A stretch of DNA of 64,000 nucleotides from NCBI GenBank assembly GCA_020851375.1, contig JADZCV010000044.1, forward strand, positions 1 to 64,000. Reading direction: 5' to 3'. Both the position numbers and the translations under genes were made by a program. The DNA is from Nitrospirota bacterium (GTDB lineage: Bacteria; Nitrospirota; 9FT-COMBO-42-15; HDB-SIOI813). This document shows positions 53,707 to 62,618 of the stretch, one piece after another; positions within the stretch are counted from its first letter, which is position 1, and each line of letters opens with the position of its first letter. A model generated the notes under the pieces. It made no database searches. It saw only the letters and a program-made list of their open reading frames with translations, and was not told the origin of the DNA.

Positions 53707-55469
53707 CCCCTCACAATCACGGAAAATATAAAGATGATCACCATGATCCCCACAACCATGCCTATGGCATAGTGCTGCAACAGGCCTGTCTGAACCCTTC
53801 TGACGCCTGCACTCAGAGACATAATAATCCCGGCAATTCCGTTAACAGCCTTATCAACCAGGTTTCTGTCAATCCAGAAACCAAGACGCGCAACTGCATA
53901 AATAGACGGCATGACGGCCGTATTCGCTATCTCTGTAATAAAACCTTCCCAGGCGCCGACAGGCTTCCTTGCAAACCACATGAATATGCGAGATCCCTTC
54001 CTGTAGAACCAGTCTGTATCAGCGCTTATCGTAGGCTCAGGATCAAGTTTTTTAAGTAGCAGGAAGAAACCAAGGGCGGTAAACATAAGTATACCGAGTG
54101 CGCTCGTTACATGGTCTGCTGTATAGGGTTCGAAGTGAACCGGATACGGAAGCACCCTGTAGAGCTGTCCCGGTACAACACCGATCGCAATGCACAGAAA
54201 CGCTGCTATGCCCATGGCAATAAGCATGTTCACAGGCGGCTCCTTCGGCCTGAGACCGGAGTCCTTGCCAAAGAACATATAGTACGGGAGCTTGAGGCCT
54301 GTATGAAGAAACGTTCCTGCTGACGCCATTGTCAGAAGCAGTGCAACAACCGGCCTGTGGTCAGCCGCAGCCCCGGCGACTACCATGGATTTACTTACGA
54401 AACCGCTGAACAGAGGAAACGCCGAGATCGCAAACCCGCCTATCATATAGAGCGTCAATGTAACAGGCATGGTCCTGTACAGACCTCCGAGCTCCGTAAG
54501 TTTCCGTCTTCCGGTCATATATATGACAGCGCCCGCCCCCATGAACAGGAGCGCCTTGTAGAGGATGTGAGAAAAGGCGTGAGAGACAGAACCATTGAGC
54601 GTCATATACGTGCCCATGCCGACGCCGGCCACCATGTACCCAACCTGACTTACAATGTGATATGCAAGAAGTCTCCTGCAGTCATTCTCAAGCACGGCAT
54701 ATACAACGCCGTATAGCGCCATAATCACTCCGAGCCATACCAATAATTCCGTTCCCGGGAATGCCCTGACAAGTACGTACACTGCAGTCTTGGTTGTAAA
54801 GGCGCACATGAACACAGCACCTGTAACAGTAGCCTCCGGATATGCATCAGCCAGCCATGCGTGGAGCGGCGGGACAGCAGCATTAAGGATAAAACCAATC
54901 ATTATGAGATAGAAGGCAGCGCTTCCATTCTGCTCAATCGGTCCAAAGAGTATGGACCCTGTCTCTGCATAATGCAGTATAATACCGCCAAGGAGGAATA
55001 CCCCGCCTGCAACATGCACGAGAATATACCTGAAACCTGCATTAACTGCTGACTCTTCCCTCTGGGCAAAAACCAGATAAGCAGAGGCAAACGCCATGAT
55101 CTCCCAGAAAACGAAGAGGGTAAAGTAGTCGCCGGCAAAGGTCACGCCAAGCGCACTTCCTATATAGAAGTATGCCGCCATATGCTGGCCCGCATCCTTG
55201 ACATGCAATCCATACATCATCCCGATAAACGCCATTATGGTAAAGACATAGGAGAATACGAGACTCAGTTTGTCTATTTTGGCAAAAATAATATCGTGAC
55301 CGAGGAAGTTATATACACCATAAGTTCCCTGAGATGCATTTATGCAGATAAGGAATGCAATGGCCGGTATGACAAGAAGATATGCCTTTTGAACCCTTCC
55401 CCATAAAAACGGGATCAGGAAGGCGCCGGCTATAAAAAGTATGGATGGATGGAAGAACGCCTCAGTCAT
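53703..55469 (-). CDS. nuoL: NuoL-like / MrpD-like antiporter subunit
   Basis: 588 residues. The antiporter core is closest to MrpD-type sequences (NAAVPPLHAWLADAYPEATVTG, TTKTAVYVLVRAFPG). The C-terminus (about 480-588) carries the NuoL-type lateral helix and final membrane helix (VDKAVNGIAGII, RRVQTGLLQHYA), so it likely fills the NuoL place at the end of the membrane arm. The TM5 Glu is kept (LFVFWEIMAF), but the TM7 Lys is Asn (FILNAAVPP). It overlaps the 84-residue gene by eight bases and nuoM by four. Confidence 0.85.
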   Translation of the reverse strand: MTEAFFHPSILFIAGAFLIPFLWGRVQKAYLLVIPAIAFLICINASQGTYGVYNFLGHDIIFAKIDKLSLVFSYVFTIMAFIGMMYGLHVKDAGQHMAAYFYIGSALGVTFAGDYFTLFVFWEIMAFASAYLVFAQREESAVNAGFRYILVHVAGGVFLLGGIILHYAETGSILFGPIEQNGSAAFYLIMIGFILNAAVPPLHAWLADAYPEATVTGAVFMCAFTTKTAVYVLVRAFPGTELLVWLGVIMALYGVVYAVLENDCRRLLAYHIVSQVGYMVAGVGMGTYMTLNGSVSHAFSHILYKALLFMGAGAVIYMTGRRKLTELGGLYRTMPVTLTLYMIGGFAISAFPLFSGFVSKSMVVAGAAADHRPVVALLLTMASAGTFLHTGLKLPYYMFFGKDSGLRPKEPPVNMLIAMGIAAFLCIAIGVVPGQLYRVLPYPVHFEPYTADHVTSALGILMFTALGFFLLLKKLDPEPTISADTDWFYRKGSRIFMWFARKPVGAWEGFITEIANTAVMPSIYAVARLGFWIDRNLVDKAVNGIAGIIMSLSAGVRRVQTGLLQHYAIGMVVGIMVIIFIFSVIVRG

Positions 55470-55716
55470 AATAATCCTCTTTCTTCATCAGTTTCCCCTG
55501 ATGGCCCAGGAACTTTGAGACTACAATAATAAGGACGCAGGATACAAAACCATATACAGCTCCCCACCCCGGTATCTTATCCCATATGTAATGGGCATGT
55601 TCCCTGGGAACCACGAAATCAGCGGCAAACACGACAACAAGAATTATGTAGAGAATAATCCTGTTGGTCTTTGCGTTCTTTGAATCACCTATAAAATTAA
55701 CAATCTTTTCAAGCAT
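55462..55716 (-). CDS. Small two-helix membrane protein in the nuo operon
   Basis: 84 residues. Helix 1 about 20-36 (IILYIILVVVFAADFVV), then a conserved-looking loop PREHAHYIWDKIPGW, then helix 2 about 50-67, and a charged cytoplasmic end (MKKEDYYD). No known complex I subunit matches. It is overlapped by the NuoL-like gene and follows the MrpD-like gene, so it is probably an accessory subunit. Confidence 0.7.
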   Translation of the reverse strand: MLEKIVNFIGDSKNAKTNRIILYIILVVVFAADFVVPREHAHYIWDKIPGWGAVYGFVSCVLIIVVSKFLGHQGKLMKKEDYYD

Positions 55717-55743
55717 TGATCGTCTCCTGAAAAAGTCCGTCCC

Positions 55744-57264
55744 TTACCTTATTACCACCTTAGCCAGACTGAGGAAGTAATCCGGATAAATACCAGCTAT
55801 TACGGATATCACTGCCGTTATTACAAGAGGTATCGCAACAAGCGGTATCTCCCTGACTTCGCCATGTCCGTGGCCATGATCATCATGGCTGTCTTTATGC
55901 AGTTCATGGTCCCATTCCTTATGATGAGCGCCCCCCTCTTTTTCAAAAAATGCCTTGTAGGTTATAGGCAGGAAATATGCCGCATTAAGGACTGTACTGA
56001 CAAGCAGGACAATAAGTATAGGCACCTCATGCGCCTCGATCGAACCCATGGCAAGATACCACTTGCTGATAAACCCTGCCGCCGGAGGCACCCCTATCAT
56101 GCTTAGCGACGCTATAAAGAATGCAGTCATCGTCCAGGGGAGTTTTCTCCCTATGCCTGAGAGCTGGCTTATCTCTGTCTTGTGCGCCGCGCAATAAATC
56201 GAACCGGCACAGAAGAACAGTGTAATTTTTGAAAACGCATGATTGGCAATATGCACAATACCGCCAACCATACTGCTCGGTGTCAGCAATACAGCTCCCA
56301 GCACCACATAAGAGAGCTGACTCACAGTTGAGTAGGCAAGCCTTCGCTTAAGATTATCCTGAGTCAGGGCATATACTGAAGATAATATTATCGTGAATGA
56401 AACAACATAGGCTGTTGCGATACCAAGATGAAGGTCACGCAGGAGGTCAACTCCAAAGACATGAAAGACCACACGGAGCACGCAGAAGACACCCATCTTG
56501 ACAACAGCAACTGCATGCAGGAGTGCGCTGACAGGGGTAGGCGCGACCATTGCAGCAGGGAGCCATGCATGAAAAGGCATGATTGCAGCCTTGGCAAAGC
56601 CTATAAGGAAGCATATATAGACCACTGTCAGAAGGATCGGCGAGGCATTCACGCCGGCAAGGAGGCCTTTCGGCGCCAAATCAAGGGTGCCGGCAATATA
56701 GTATGTCAGTACAACAGCGGCCAGCAGGGCTGTCTTTGATGTTCCAACCAGATATATTATATACTTTTTACTGCCTGCCCATGACTCCGGCGTCTCCTTA
56801 TGATAAACAAGCGGATAAGTTGCAAGGCTCAGTATCTCATAGAATACAAGGAGAGTGAACAGATTTGCGGCAAATGCCCCTCCCACTGCGGCAAATATGC
56901 TTACCGTAAAGCATGCAAAAAACCTTGTCTGCGCATGCTCTTTACTGCTTCGCATGTAGCCGACTGAATATACCGACGCCAGTATCCAGAGGAACGACGC
57001 GATCGTGGCAAAGACCATGCCGAGGGCATCCACCCTGAACTTAAAGTCAATGCCAGGCATGACGTTAAACAACGAATACTCAATGGTGTTGCCGGCAAGG
57101 ATGACCGGCGCCATTGAGATTACTATAAGGAACTTCAGGATGGCCGCCACAAATGAGGTAATATCCCTCTGGTTCGGCATCTTATTGAATCCCAGCACTA
57201 CAAAAATAGCTATAAAGGAAACGGATAATGCCAGCAGCGGCCTTACTGATTCTATAACTTCCAC
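55744..57264 (-). CDS. MrpD-like antiporter subunit (fourth, extra)
   Basis: 506 residues, about 14 helices. TM5 Glu in LLVFYEILSLATYPL and TM7 Lys in FAKAAIMPFHAWLPAAMVAPTPVSALLHA are present, so a complete proton path is possible. A cytoplasmic loop near residues 435-460 is very His-rich (HHKEW, HDDHGHGHGE), which could bind metal. It starts five bases after nuoK, where nuoL stands in E. coli, and ends before the 84-residue gene. It gives this complex one more antiporter-type subunit than usual. Alternative: part of an Mrp antiporter, but no other mrp gene is present. Confidence 0.85.
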   Translation of the reverse strand: MEVIESVRPLLALSVSFIAIFVVLGFNKMPNQRDITSFVAAILKFLIVISMAPVILAGNTIEYSLFNVMPGIDFKFRVDALGMVFATIASFLWILASVYSVGYMRSSKEHAQTRFFACFTVSIFAAVGGAFAANLFTLLVFYEILSLATYPLVYHKETPESWAGSKKYIIYLVGTSKTALLAAVVLTYYIAGTLDLAPKGLLAGVNASPILLTVVYICFLIGFAKAAIMPFHAWLPAAMVAPTPVSALLHAVAVVKMGVFCVLRVVFHVFGVDLLRDLHLGIATAYVVSFTIILSSVYALTQDNLKRRLAYSTVSQLSYVVLGAVLLTPSSMVGGIVHIANHAFSKITLFFCAGSIYCAAHKTEISQLSGIGRKLPWTMTAFFIASLSMIGVPPAAGFISKWYLAMGSIEAHEVPILIVLLVSTVLNAAYFLPITYKAFFEKEGGAHHKEWDHELHKDSHDDHGHGHGEVREIPLVAIPLVITAVISVIAGIYPDYFLSLAKVVIR

Positions 57265-57268
57265 TTAA

Positions 57269-57571
57269 TCATCCTTTCATTGTCCTGATCTCATCAACAT
57301 TTAGTGCTGCCTTATTTCTCACAAGCGCTATCAGTATGCCAAGGGCTACAGCAACTTCCGCAGCAGCAACCGTTATTACAAATATGGAGAATACCTGCCC
57401 GCGCAGGTCCTGATGATAGTAGGAAAATGCCACAAGGTTGATATTCACAGAATTTAAAATCAACTCAACCGACATCAGGACTATCAGAATATTCCTTCTC
57501 AGCAACACGCCTGCAGTCCCTATAATGAAGAGGACTGAACTTAAAATTATGTACCATGACACAGGGACCAT
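57269..57571 (-). CDS. nuoK: NADH-quinone oxidoreductase subunit K
   Basis: 100 residues, three membrane helices. The conserved Glu pair is seen in [14 protein letters not shown] and [10 protein letters not shown]. One base after nuoJ. Confidence 0.96.
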   Translation of the reverse strand: MVPVSWYIILSSVLFIIGTAGVLLRRNILIVLMSVELILNSVNINLVAFSYYHQDLRGQVFSIFVITVAAAEVAVALGILIALVRNKAALNVDEIRTMKG

Positions 57572-57572
57572 G

Positions 57573-58076
57573 CTACCTTAGCTCCTTTTTTCCCAATACA
57601 ATGGCTCCCAGCAGCGCCACAAGAAGTATCATTGAAATAATCTCAAACGGGAGAAGGTACTTTGTAAATAATGCGATACCCATCTCCTTAACAGTTCCGT
57701 CAAGCCTTCCGGGTGTAGCAACGGTCATATCAGCAAATTTGCTCCTGGATAATATAAACACCATCTCGGCAACAAGTATAACAAGCAGGGCTATTATCCA
57801 TGAGAACCCGCCGGAAATAAACCTCGTCATGCTTGCCTGGCGAATATCGAGCATCATTATTACAAACAGGAACAGTACCAGGACTGCACCGACATATACG
57901 AATACCTGAACCACTGCAAGGAATGGAGAGCGCAGCAGCACAAAAAGCGCAGCCATCTGAAGGAAGCACACCATAAGAGACAGCACACTGTGCACAGGGT
58001 TTTTCAACGTCACCACCCCTGCTGCCGAGACTATTGCAATAACCGCAAATATAAAAAAGAAGATCATCTCAGCCAT
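57573..58076 (-). CDS. nuoJ: NADH-quinone oxidoreductase subunit J
   Basis: About 167 residues with five membrane helices; [21 protein letters not shown]-type region with the conserved [23 protein letters not shown] 58076 overlaps the nuoI stop (TAATG); a GTG nine bases upstream is the alternative. Confidence 0.93.
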   Translation of the reverse strand: MAEMIFFFIFAVIAIVSAAGVVTLKNPVHSVLSLMVCFLQMAALFVLLRSPFLAVVQVFVYVGAVLVLFLFVIMMLDIRQASMTRFISGGFSWIIALLVILVAEMVFILSRSKFADMTVATPGRLDGTVKEMGIALFTKYLLPFEIISMILLVALLGAIVLGKKELR

Positions 58077-58654
58077 TACCACCACCTCTTTTGTGAGCTC
58101 AAATCCGCCTTCACTACAACACCATCTTCATCCCTTTCAAGCCTTGCCCTCGTTATCACACCACCCTCAAAATCAAACGGAACCGGCTGTGGTCCAAGCA
58201 GCTCTTCCTTGGAGCGAAGCTGCCGCTGCATCGTCTTGCCTGCAAGTTCATACTGTCTCCCAAGTCTGAGGGCCTCAGTAGGACAGGCATCTTCACACAA
58301 ACCGCAGAACATGCAGCGCAGGAGATTTATCTCCCATCTTGCGGCAACCCTGTCAGCAATGCCTTTCCCTGTCTTATCCTCCATCGGGACGACTGTAATG
58401 CACTGGGTCGGACAGGACTTGGCGCAGAGCTCGCACCCTACACACAACTCCCTGCCTTCCTTATTCCTGTTCAGGGTATGCAGTCCCCTGAATCTGCTGT
58501 AAGGCACCCATGTCTCTTCATCCGGGTACCTCATGGTTATAGTCTTTGTGAATGTATAGCCGAATGTAACTGCAAGCCCCTGAATGAGGTCTACAAAAAA
58601 GACCTTTTTCAGAAGATCCCTGATGCTGATATTGCACTTTTCGTTTTTGTTCAT
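58076..58654 (-). CDS. nuoI: NADH-quinone oxidoreductase subunit I
   Basis: 192 residues with two 4Fe-4S motifs, CVGCELCAKSCP and CMFCGLCEDACP (clusters N6a and N6b). N-terminal amphipathic region for membrane contact; a C-terminal tail is longer than in E. coli. It overlaps nuoH by four bases. Confidence 0.96.
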   Translation of the reverse strand: MNKNEKCNISIRDLLKKVFFVDLIQGLAVTFGYTFTKTITMRYPDEETWVPYSRFRGLHTLNRNKEGRELCVGCELCAKSCPTQCITVVPMEDKTGKGIADRVAARWEINLLRCMFCGLCEDACPTEALRLGRQYELAGKTMQRQLRSKEELLGPQPVPFDFEGGVITRARLERDEDGVVVKADLSSQKRWW

Positions 58655-59673
58655 ATGATCACCAGCCCGGTAACAAGGATATTCAATAAAGACAGCGGCA
58701 GGAGTATCTTCCAGCCGATTGTCATAAGCTGATCAAACCTGTACCTCGGGAATGTAAACCTTACCCACATAAACAGATATATAAATGCCACTACCTTTAG
58801 CACAAACCAGACAATTCCAGGAAGAAATGATGGTCCATCCCATCCTCCGAAGAACAGGATGACGCCAAGCGTAGATATTGTCACCATAGCCACATATTCA
58901 GTCAGCATGAAGAAAGCAAATCTCATGGCGCTGTATTCCGCATGATATCCTGCGCCAAGTGTACCCTCATCCTCCGGCATATCAAAGGGAATACGGTTAA
59001 TCTCCGCCACGCCGGCTATCAGGAAGATAAAGAACCCGACAGGCTGATATATGATATTCCAGTGCCAGCCATACTGACCCTTTACAATGTCAAGAAGGCT
59101 GAGGGAATTTGCCATCATCACAACCCCAACAGCGGCAAAACTGAGGGCAAGCTCATAACTGATCATCTGCGCGGATGACCTTAATCCGCCAAGCATTGGA
59201 TATTTGCTGTTTGATGCCCATCCGCCGAGTATTATCCCGTAAACACTCAGGCCGGCTATGGCGAGCACATACAGAATTCCCACATTCATGTCCGATATGT
59301 AAAGTGTGAGTTCTTTATTGATAAACGGGATGGTGACACTCTCGCCAAACGGGACAGTCGCGTAAACGGCAAAGACAGGGACCATGGCAATAATGGGCGC
59401 GATCTTGAACAGGAATCTGTCAGCCTTTGCAGGTATGACATCCTCCTTGAACATAAGTTTCAACATGTCTGCAAAGGGCTGAAGCAGACCGTGCGGTCCT
59501 GTGCGGAACGGGCCAAGCCTGACCTGAATATGTCCTGCTACCTTTCTTTCCATATAGGTCAGTGGAAGAGGGAGCATGAACAGTATCAGGGAAACTATAA
59601 CGACCTTGACACAGATCAACAGGACTTCCAGTACATTAACCAGCATCGGATTCATGTTAATTAGTTCAGTCAC
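58651..59673 (-). CDS. nuoH: NADH-quinone oxidoreductase subunit H
   Basis: 340 residues, eight membrane helices. MERKVAGHIQVRLGPFRTGPHGLLQPFAD-type loop (read in part), AEINRIPFDMPEDEGTL-type quinone-site loop, and RFTFPRYRFDQLM. Joins the quinone site to the membrane arm. It begins next to the stop of the cNMP-domain gene. Confidence 0.96.
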   Translation of the reverse strand: MTELINMNPMLVNVLEVLLICVKVVIVSLILFMLPLPLTYMERKVAGHIQVRLGPFRTGPHGLLQPFADMLKLMFKEDVIPAKADRFLFKIAPIIAMVPVFAVYATVPFGESVTIPFINKELTLYISDMNVGILYVLAIAGLSVYGIILGGWASNSKYPMLGGLRSSAQMISYELALSFAAVGVVMMANSLSLLDIVKGQYGWHWNIIYQPVGFFIFLIAGVAEINRIPFDMPEDEGTLGAGYHAEYSAMRFAFFMLTEYVAMVTISTLGVILFFGGWDGPSFLPGIVWFVLKVVAFIYLFMWVRFTFPRYRFDQLMTIGWKILLPLSLLNILVTGLVII

Positions 59674-60144
59674 TTATCTCTTTCTCCCCCACATATAGTT
59701 GATCATTTCAAGATACCTTGAGTTCATTCCCCTCACTATGGTATGGATATGAAATACGATGTTCCGCAGGACCTTATATATCAATCTGGGATTATTATCT
59801 ATCAGTTTTTCGAATTCATCCTTATCAAGGATATATGTCTTCGTATCTGCAATCGCAACTATTGTCGCTGAGCGCGGTTTTTCATCAAGGAACGACATCT
59901 CCCCGAAAATATCTCCGTCTTTATGCAGCATAAGTGTCAGCAGATCCCCTTCAGGAGATGTCTTGCAAGCCTTGACCTCGCCTTTTTTTATGATATAGAG
60001 GGACTGTCCATTTTCACCTTCTTTAAAGACCGTTTCCCCTGTAGCATAGTCCTTTTGTTTCAATGCCCCGGCCAGGACGCCAAGTTCCTGGTCATTGAGG
60101 TCTGACAGAAAACCTATTTCCCGGAGTGACTTTGGATCAATCAT
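59674..60144 (-). CDS. Cyclic-nucleotide-binding domain protein inside the nuo operon
   Basis: About 156 residues. Start at ATG 60144 because GGAGGAG lies six bases upstream; two ATGs at 60150 and 60159 fall in or before that site. It is a single CAP_ED domain: FKEGENGQSLYIIKKGEVKA, GDIFGEMSFLDEKPRSATIVA, where Glu and Arg of the phosphate-binding cassette are present. No DNA-binding domain; the C-terminal helices (NIVFHIHTIVRGMN) replace it. It is inserted between nuoG and nuoH with no gap to nuoH. It could sense cAMP or c-di-GMP and affect complex I, which is inference. Confidence 0.85.
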   Translation of the reverse strand: MIDPKSLREIGFLSDLNDQELGVLAGALKQKDYATGETVFKEGENGQSLYIIKKGEVKACKTSPEGDLLTLMLHKDGDIFGEMSFLDEKPRSATIVAIADTKTYILDKDEFEKLIDNNPRLIYKVLRNIVFHIHTIVRGMNSRYLEMINYMWGRKR

Positions 60145-60182
60145 TTTCATCTCCTCCATGCCGGTTGCAAAAGCCGGCGCTG

Positions 60183-62618
60183 CTAAGCCAGAGATACGCT
60201 TACCCGAGGTAAACCTTCTCCAATCTTAAAAAACATATTAACACAGACATCTGTAAAATTCTCAGGTATAAACACTACTCCTTTTGCCATACCTTCATTT
60301 ATCTTTGCAGTCAGATATGCCTCATGCGATTTACTCTTCACCTTTACCTTTACACCCTCTGTTACACCAAGAGACAGGGCATCTTCTGCGTTCAGCTCTG
60401 CAATGGCCTCATTCATAATCTCCCTGAGCTTTTCAGCCTTAAGTGAAAGCCTCCCTGAATGGTAGAGGCAATTCCCGGTAATCAGGGTAAACGGGTATTC
60501 AGTGTCCGCAGTCCCTGAGGACGGACCTGAAAATTTACCAGTGCTGCCCAGGTGAGAGGATTCACCCCCTGTCAACTGCAGTACCGCCCCGTTACCGTTC
60601 AGGCTTTCAAAACTTATGTCACTGTATCCCGCTACAATCCCTTTGATCTCATCGAATATACCAGCGGCTGATCTGACCCCGAAAGACGGCACCAGTGCCT
60701 CGCCTATGGAGGAAATTATCTCCCAGTCAGCCTTTACATCACCCTGAGGCTCAAACAGCCTGTGTACCCGCTGAACCCGCCCCTCCTGATTTGTAAATGT
60801 GCCGTCTTTTTCTGCGAAGCTTGCTGACGGAAGGACGACATTTGCCATCTTCGCTGTTTCCGTCATGAACATATCCGAAACAATAAGAAACCTGACCTTG
60901 CCAAGCGCCTCCCTTGCAGCCCTGCCGTCAGGAAAATCCGAGACCAGATCTTCACCTGCAAGATAAAGCGCCCCGACCTCTCCCTTCAGAGCAGACTGAA
61001 TAATACCGTCACATCCAAGACCTGTCCCGTCTGCTTTTTTATAACCAGGCAGGAAGGCAGGATGAACACCCATATCCCAGGCCCCTCTCTGGTTGGCCCT
61101 GTCAAGGAGCGGGATAAACCTGACATCCCTGCCAAGTCCTTTAAGTGCAGCCCCAAGTCCATTCAGATAGCTTAACTGCGAGCCGGCCCTGAGGACATCT
61201 GTACCTGCTGCTATGGATACACTGTTTGAGTTCTTTATCAACTCTGCGGCCCCGGCAATCTCCTTATCCGGAGAACCTTTGCCCTGGCCTGTTATAATGC
61301 CGGTAATAGCGCTTATTATTTCACCTTCAGCCCCCGGCCTGCATCTGAATGACATCCTGGCAGAACTATCGAGCCTGACACCACGGGCTGAAACGATGAT
61401 TATGTTCAGCCTCCTGTATGAAGATATCCGGCGGATTATGTAATCTGTTACAGGATTTTCCTCTGAGATGCCCGAACCTATAATAATGAGGGTGTCTGCC
61501 TTTAAGGCATCGTACAGAGAAACACCACCGTTATTTAATCCAGTGACACCTATGAATTCTCTGGCTGACTCACTGCTCCACCTGCTGCCTGTATCAAGGT
61601 TGCCGGATTTAAAGGCCACCCTGATGAGCTTCTGGAACAGATAAAGCTCTTCATTTGTCAGCCTGGCTGAGGCAACGCCACCCATCTTTTCACCCATTTT
61701 CAGAGACTGAGCAAGGCCTTGTTTTATAACATCCATAGCTTCACCCCAAGTAGCAGGCTCAAGTTTTCCATCAACCCTTACAAACGGAGTAACAAGCCTC
61801 TCGTGGCTGTTAATGAACGAATAACCATATCTGCCGCGCACACAAAGTGTCTCATTGTTGATGCCTGTGTCAGGCTTTGAAATAACCCTTAAAACCTCGC
61901 CTTTCCTTGCCTGTACCGTCAACTGGCAGCCTGTACCGCAATAAGTGCAGACAGTATCCGCACCGGTAAGGTCCCATGGCCGCGACTTGTATCTGAATGT
62001 CCTGCTCATCAGTGAACCGACAGGACATACCTCAATACAGTTGCCGCAGTGATCACAATCAAGGTATTCTTTGACAAAACTTGTCTCCTGGGTCCCTGCA
62101 CCGCGTCCTATTGAGCCGATCACATTGGCGCCGACGACCTCGGCACAAATGCGTACACACCTCTTGCACTGGATACACCTGTTGATATTCTGGACTATTA
62201 CAGGACTTAAGATGTAATCCTCTTCATGGAATCTGCGTTTTCTGTCACTGAAAGGACTCTGCCTCGGACCAAACCTGAAAGTCACATCCTGGAGTTCGCA
62301 CTCACCACCCTTGTCACATACAGGGCAGTCAAGCGGATGATTCGCGAGCAGCAGCTCTATCATGGAAGATCTGGCAGACGTTACCACAGGCGACTCTGTC
62401 AGGACCTCCATATTATGCATTACAGGTGTCACACAGGATGGCTGAAGTTTCTTTTGTCCCACTATCTCGACAAGACATACCCTGCACGAGGCAAGCTTGC
62501 TGAGTCTCGCGTGATAACACATGGTAGGGATCTCAAATCCTGCGCTGCGTGCAGCATCAATTATCAGCGTCCCGTCGTCTACAGTTATCTCTTTGCCGTT
62601 TATCTTAACGGTTGCCAT
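60183..62618 (-). CDS. nuoG: NADH-quinone oxidoreductase subunit G
   Basis: 811 residues: N-terminal 2Fe-2S domain (CYHARLSKLASCRVC), the His-Cys3 4Fe-4S site (HPLDCPVCDKGGEC), a two-cluster 4Fe-4S domain (CIQCKRCVRIC, CDHCGNCIEVCP), a fourth 4Fe-4S site (CTYCGTGC...CVRG, the N7 type), then the molybdopterin-oxidoreductase-like domain. Electron wire of the peripheral arm. It overlaps nuoF by 14 bases. Confidence 0.95.
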   Translation of the reverse strand: MATVKINGKEITVDDGTLIIDAARSAGFEIPTMCYHARLSKLASCRVCLVEIVGQKKLQPSCVTPVMHNMEVLTESPVVTSARSSMIELLLANHPLDCPVCDKGGECELQDVTFRFGPRQSPFSDRKRRFHEEDYILSPVIVQNINRCIQCKRCVRICAEVVGANVIGSIGRGAGTQETSFVKEYLDCDHCGNCIEVCPVGSLMSRTFRYKSRPWDLTGADTVCTYCGTGCQLTVQARKGEVLRVISKPDTGINNETLCVRGRYGYSFINSHERLVTPFVRVDGKLEPATWGEAMDVIKQGLAQSLKMGEKMGGVASARLTNEELYLFQKLIRVAFKSGNLDTGSRWSSESAREFIGVTGLNNGGVSLYDALKADTLIIIGSGISEENPVTDYIIRRISSYRRLNIIIVSARGVRLDSSARMSFRCRPGAEGEIISAITGIITGQGKGSPDKEIAGAAELIKNSNSVSIAAGTDVLRAGSQLSYLNGLGAALKGLGRDVRFIPLLDRANQRGAWDMGVHPAFLPGYKKADGTGLGCDGIIQSALKGEVGALYLAGEDLVSDFPDGRAAREALGKVRFLIVSDMFMTETAKMANVVLPSASFAEKDGTFTNQEGRVQRVHRLFEPQGDVKADWEIISSIGEALVPSFGVRSAAGIFDEIKGIVAGYSDISFESLNGNGAVLQLTGGESSHLGSTGKFSGPSSGTADTEYPFTLITGNCLYHSGRLSLKAEKLREIMNEAIAELNAEDALSLGVTEGVKVKVKSKSHEAYLTAKINEGMAKGVVFIPENFTDVCVNMFFKIGEGLPRVSVSLA

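Noticed and set aside
55744-57264. Stand-alone Mrp Na+/H+ antiporter operon
   Set aside because: No mrpA, B, C, E, F or G genes are present, and the gene is flanked by nuoK and other complex I genes.
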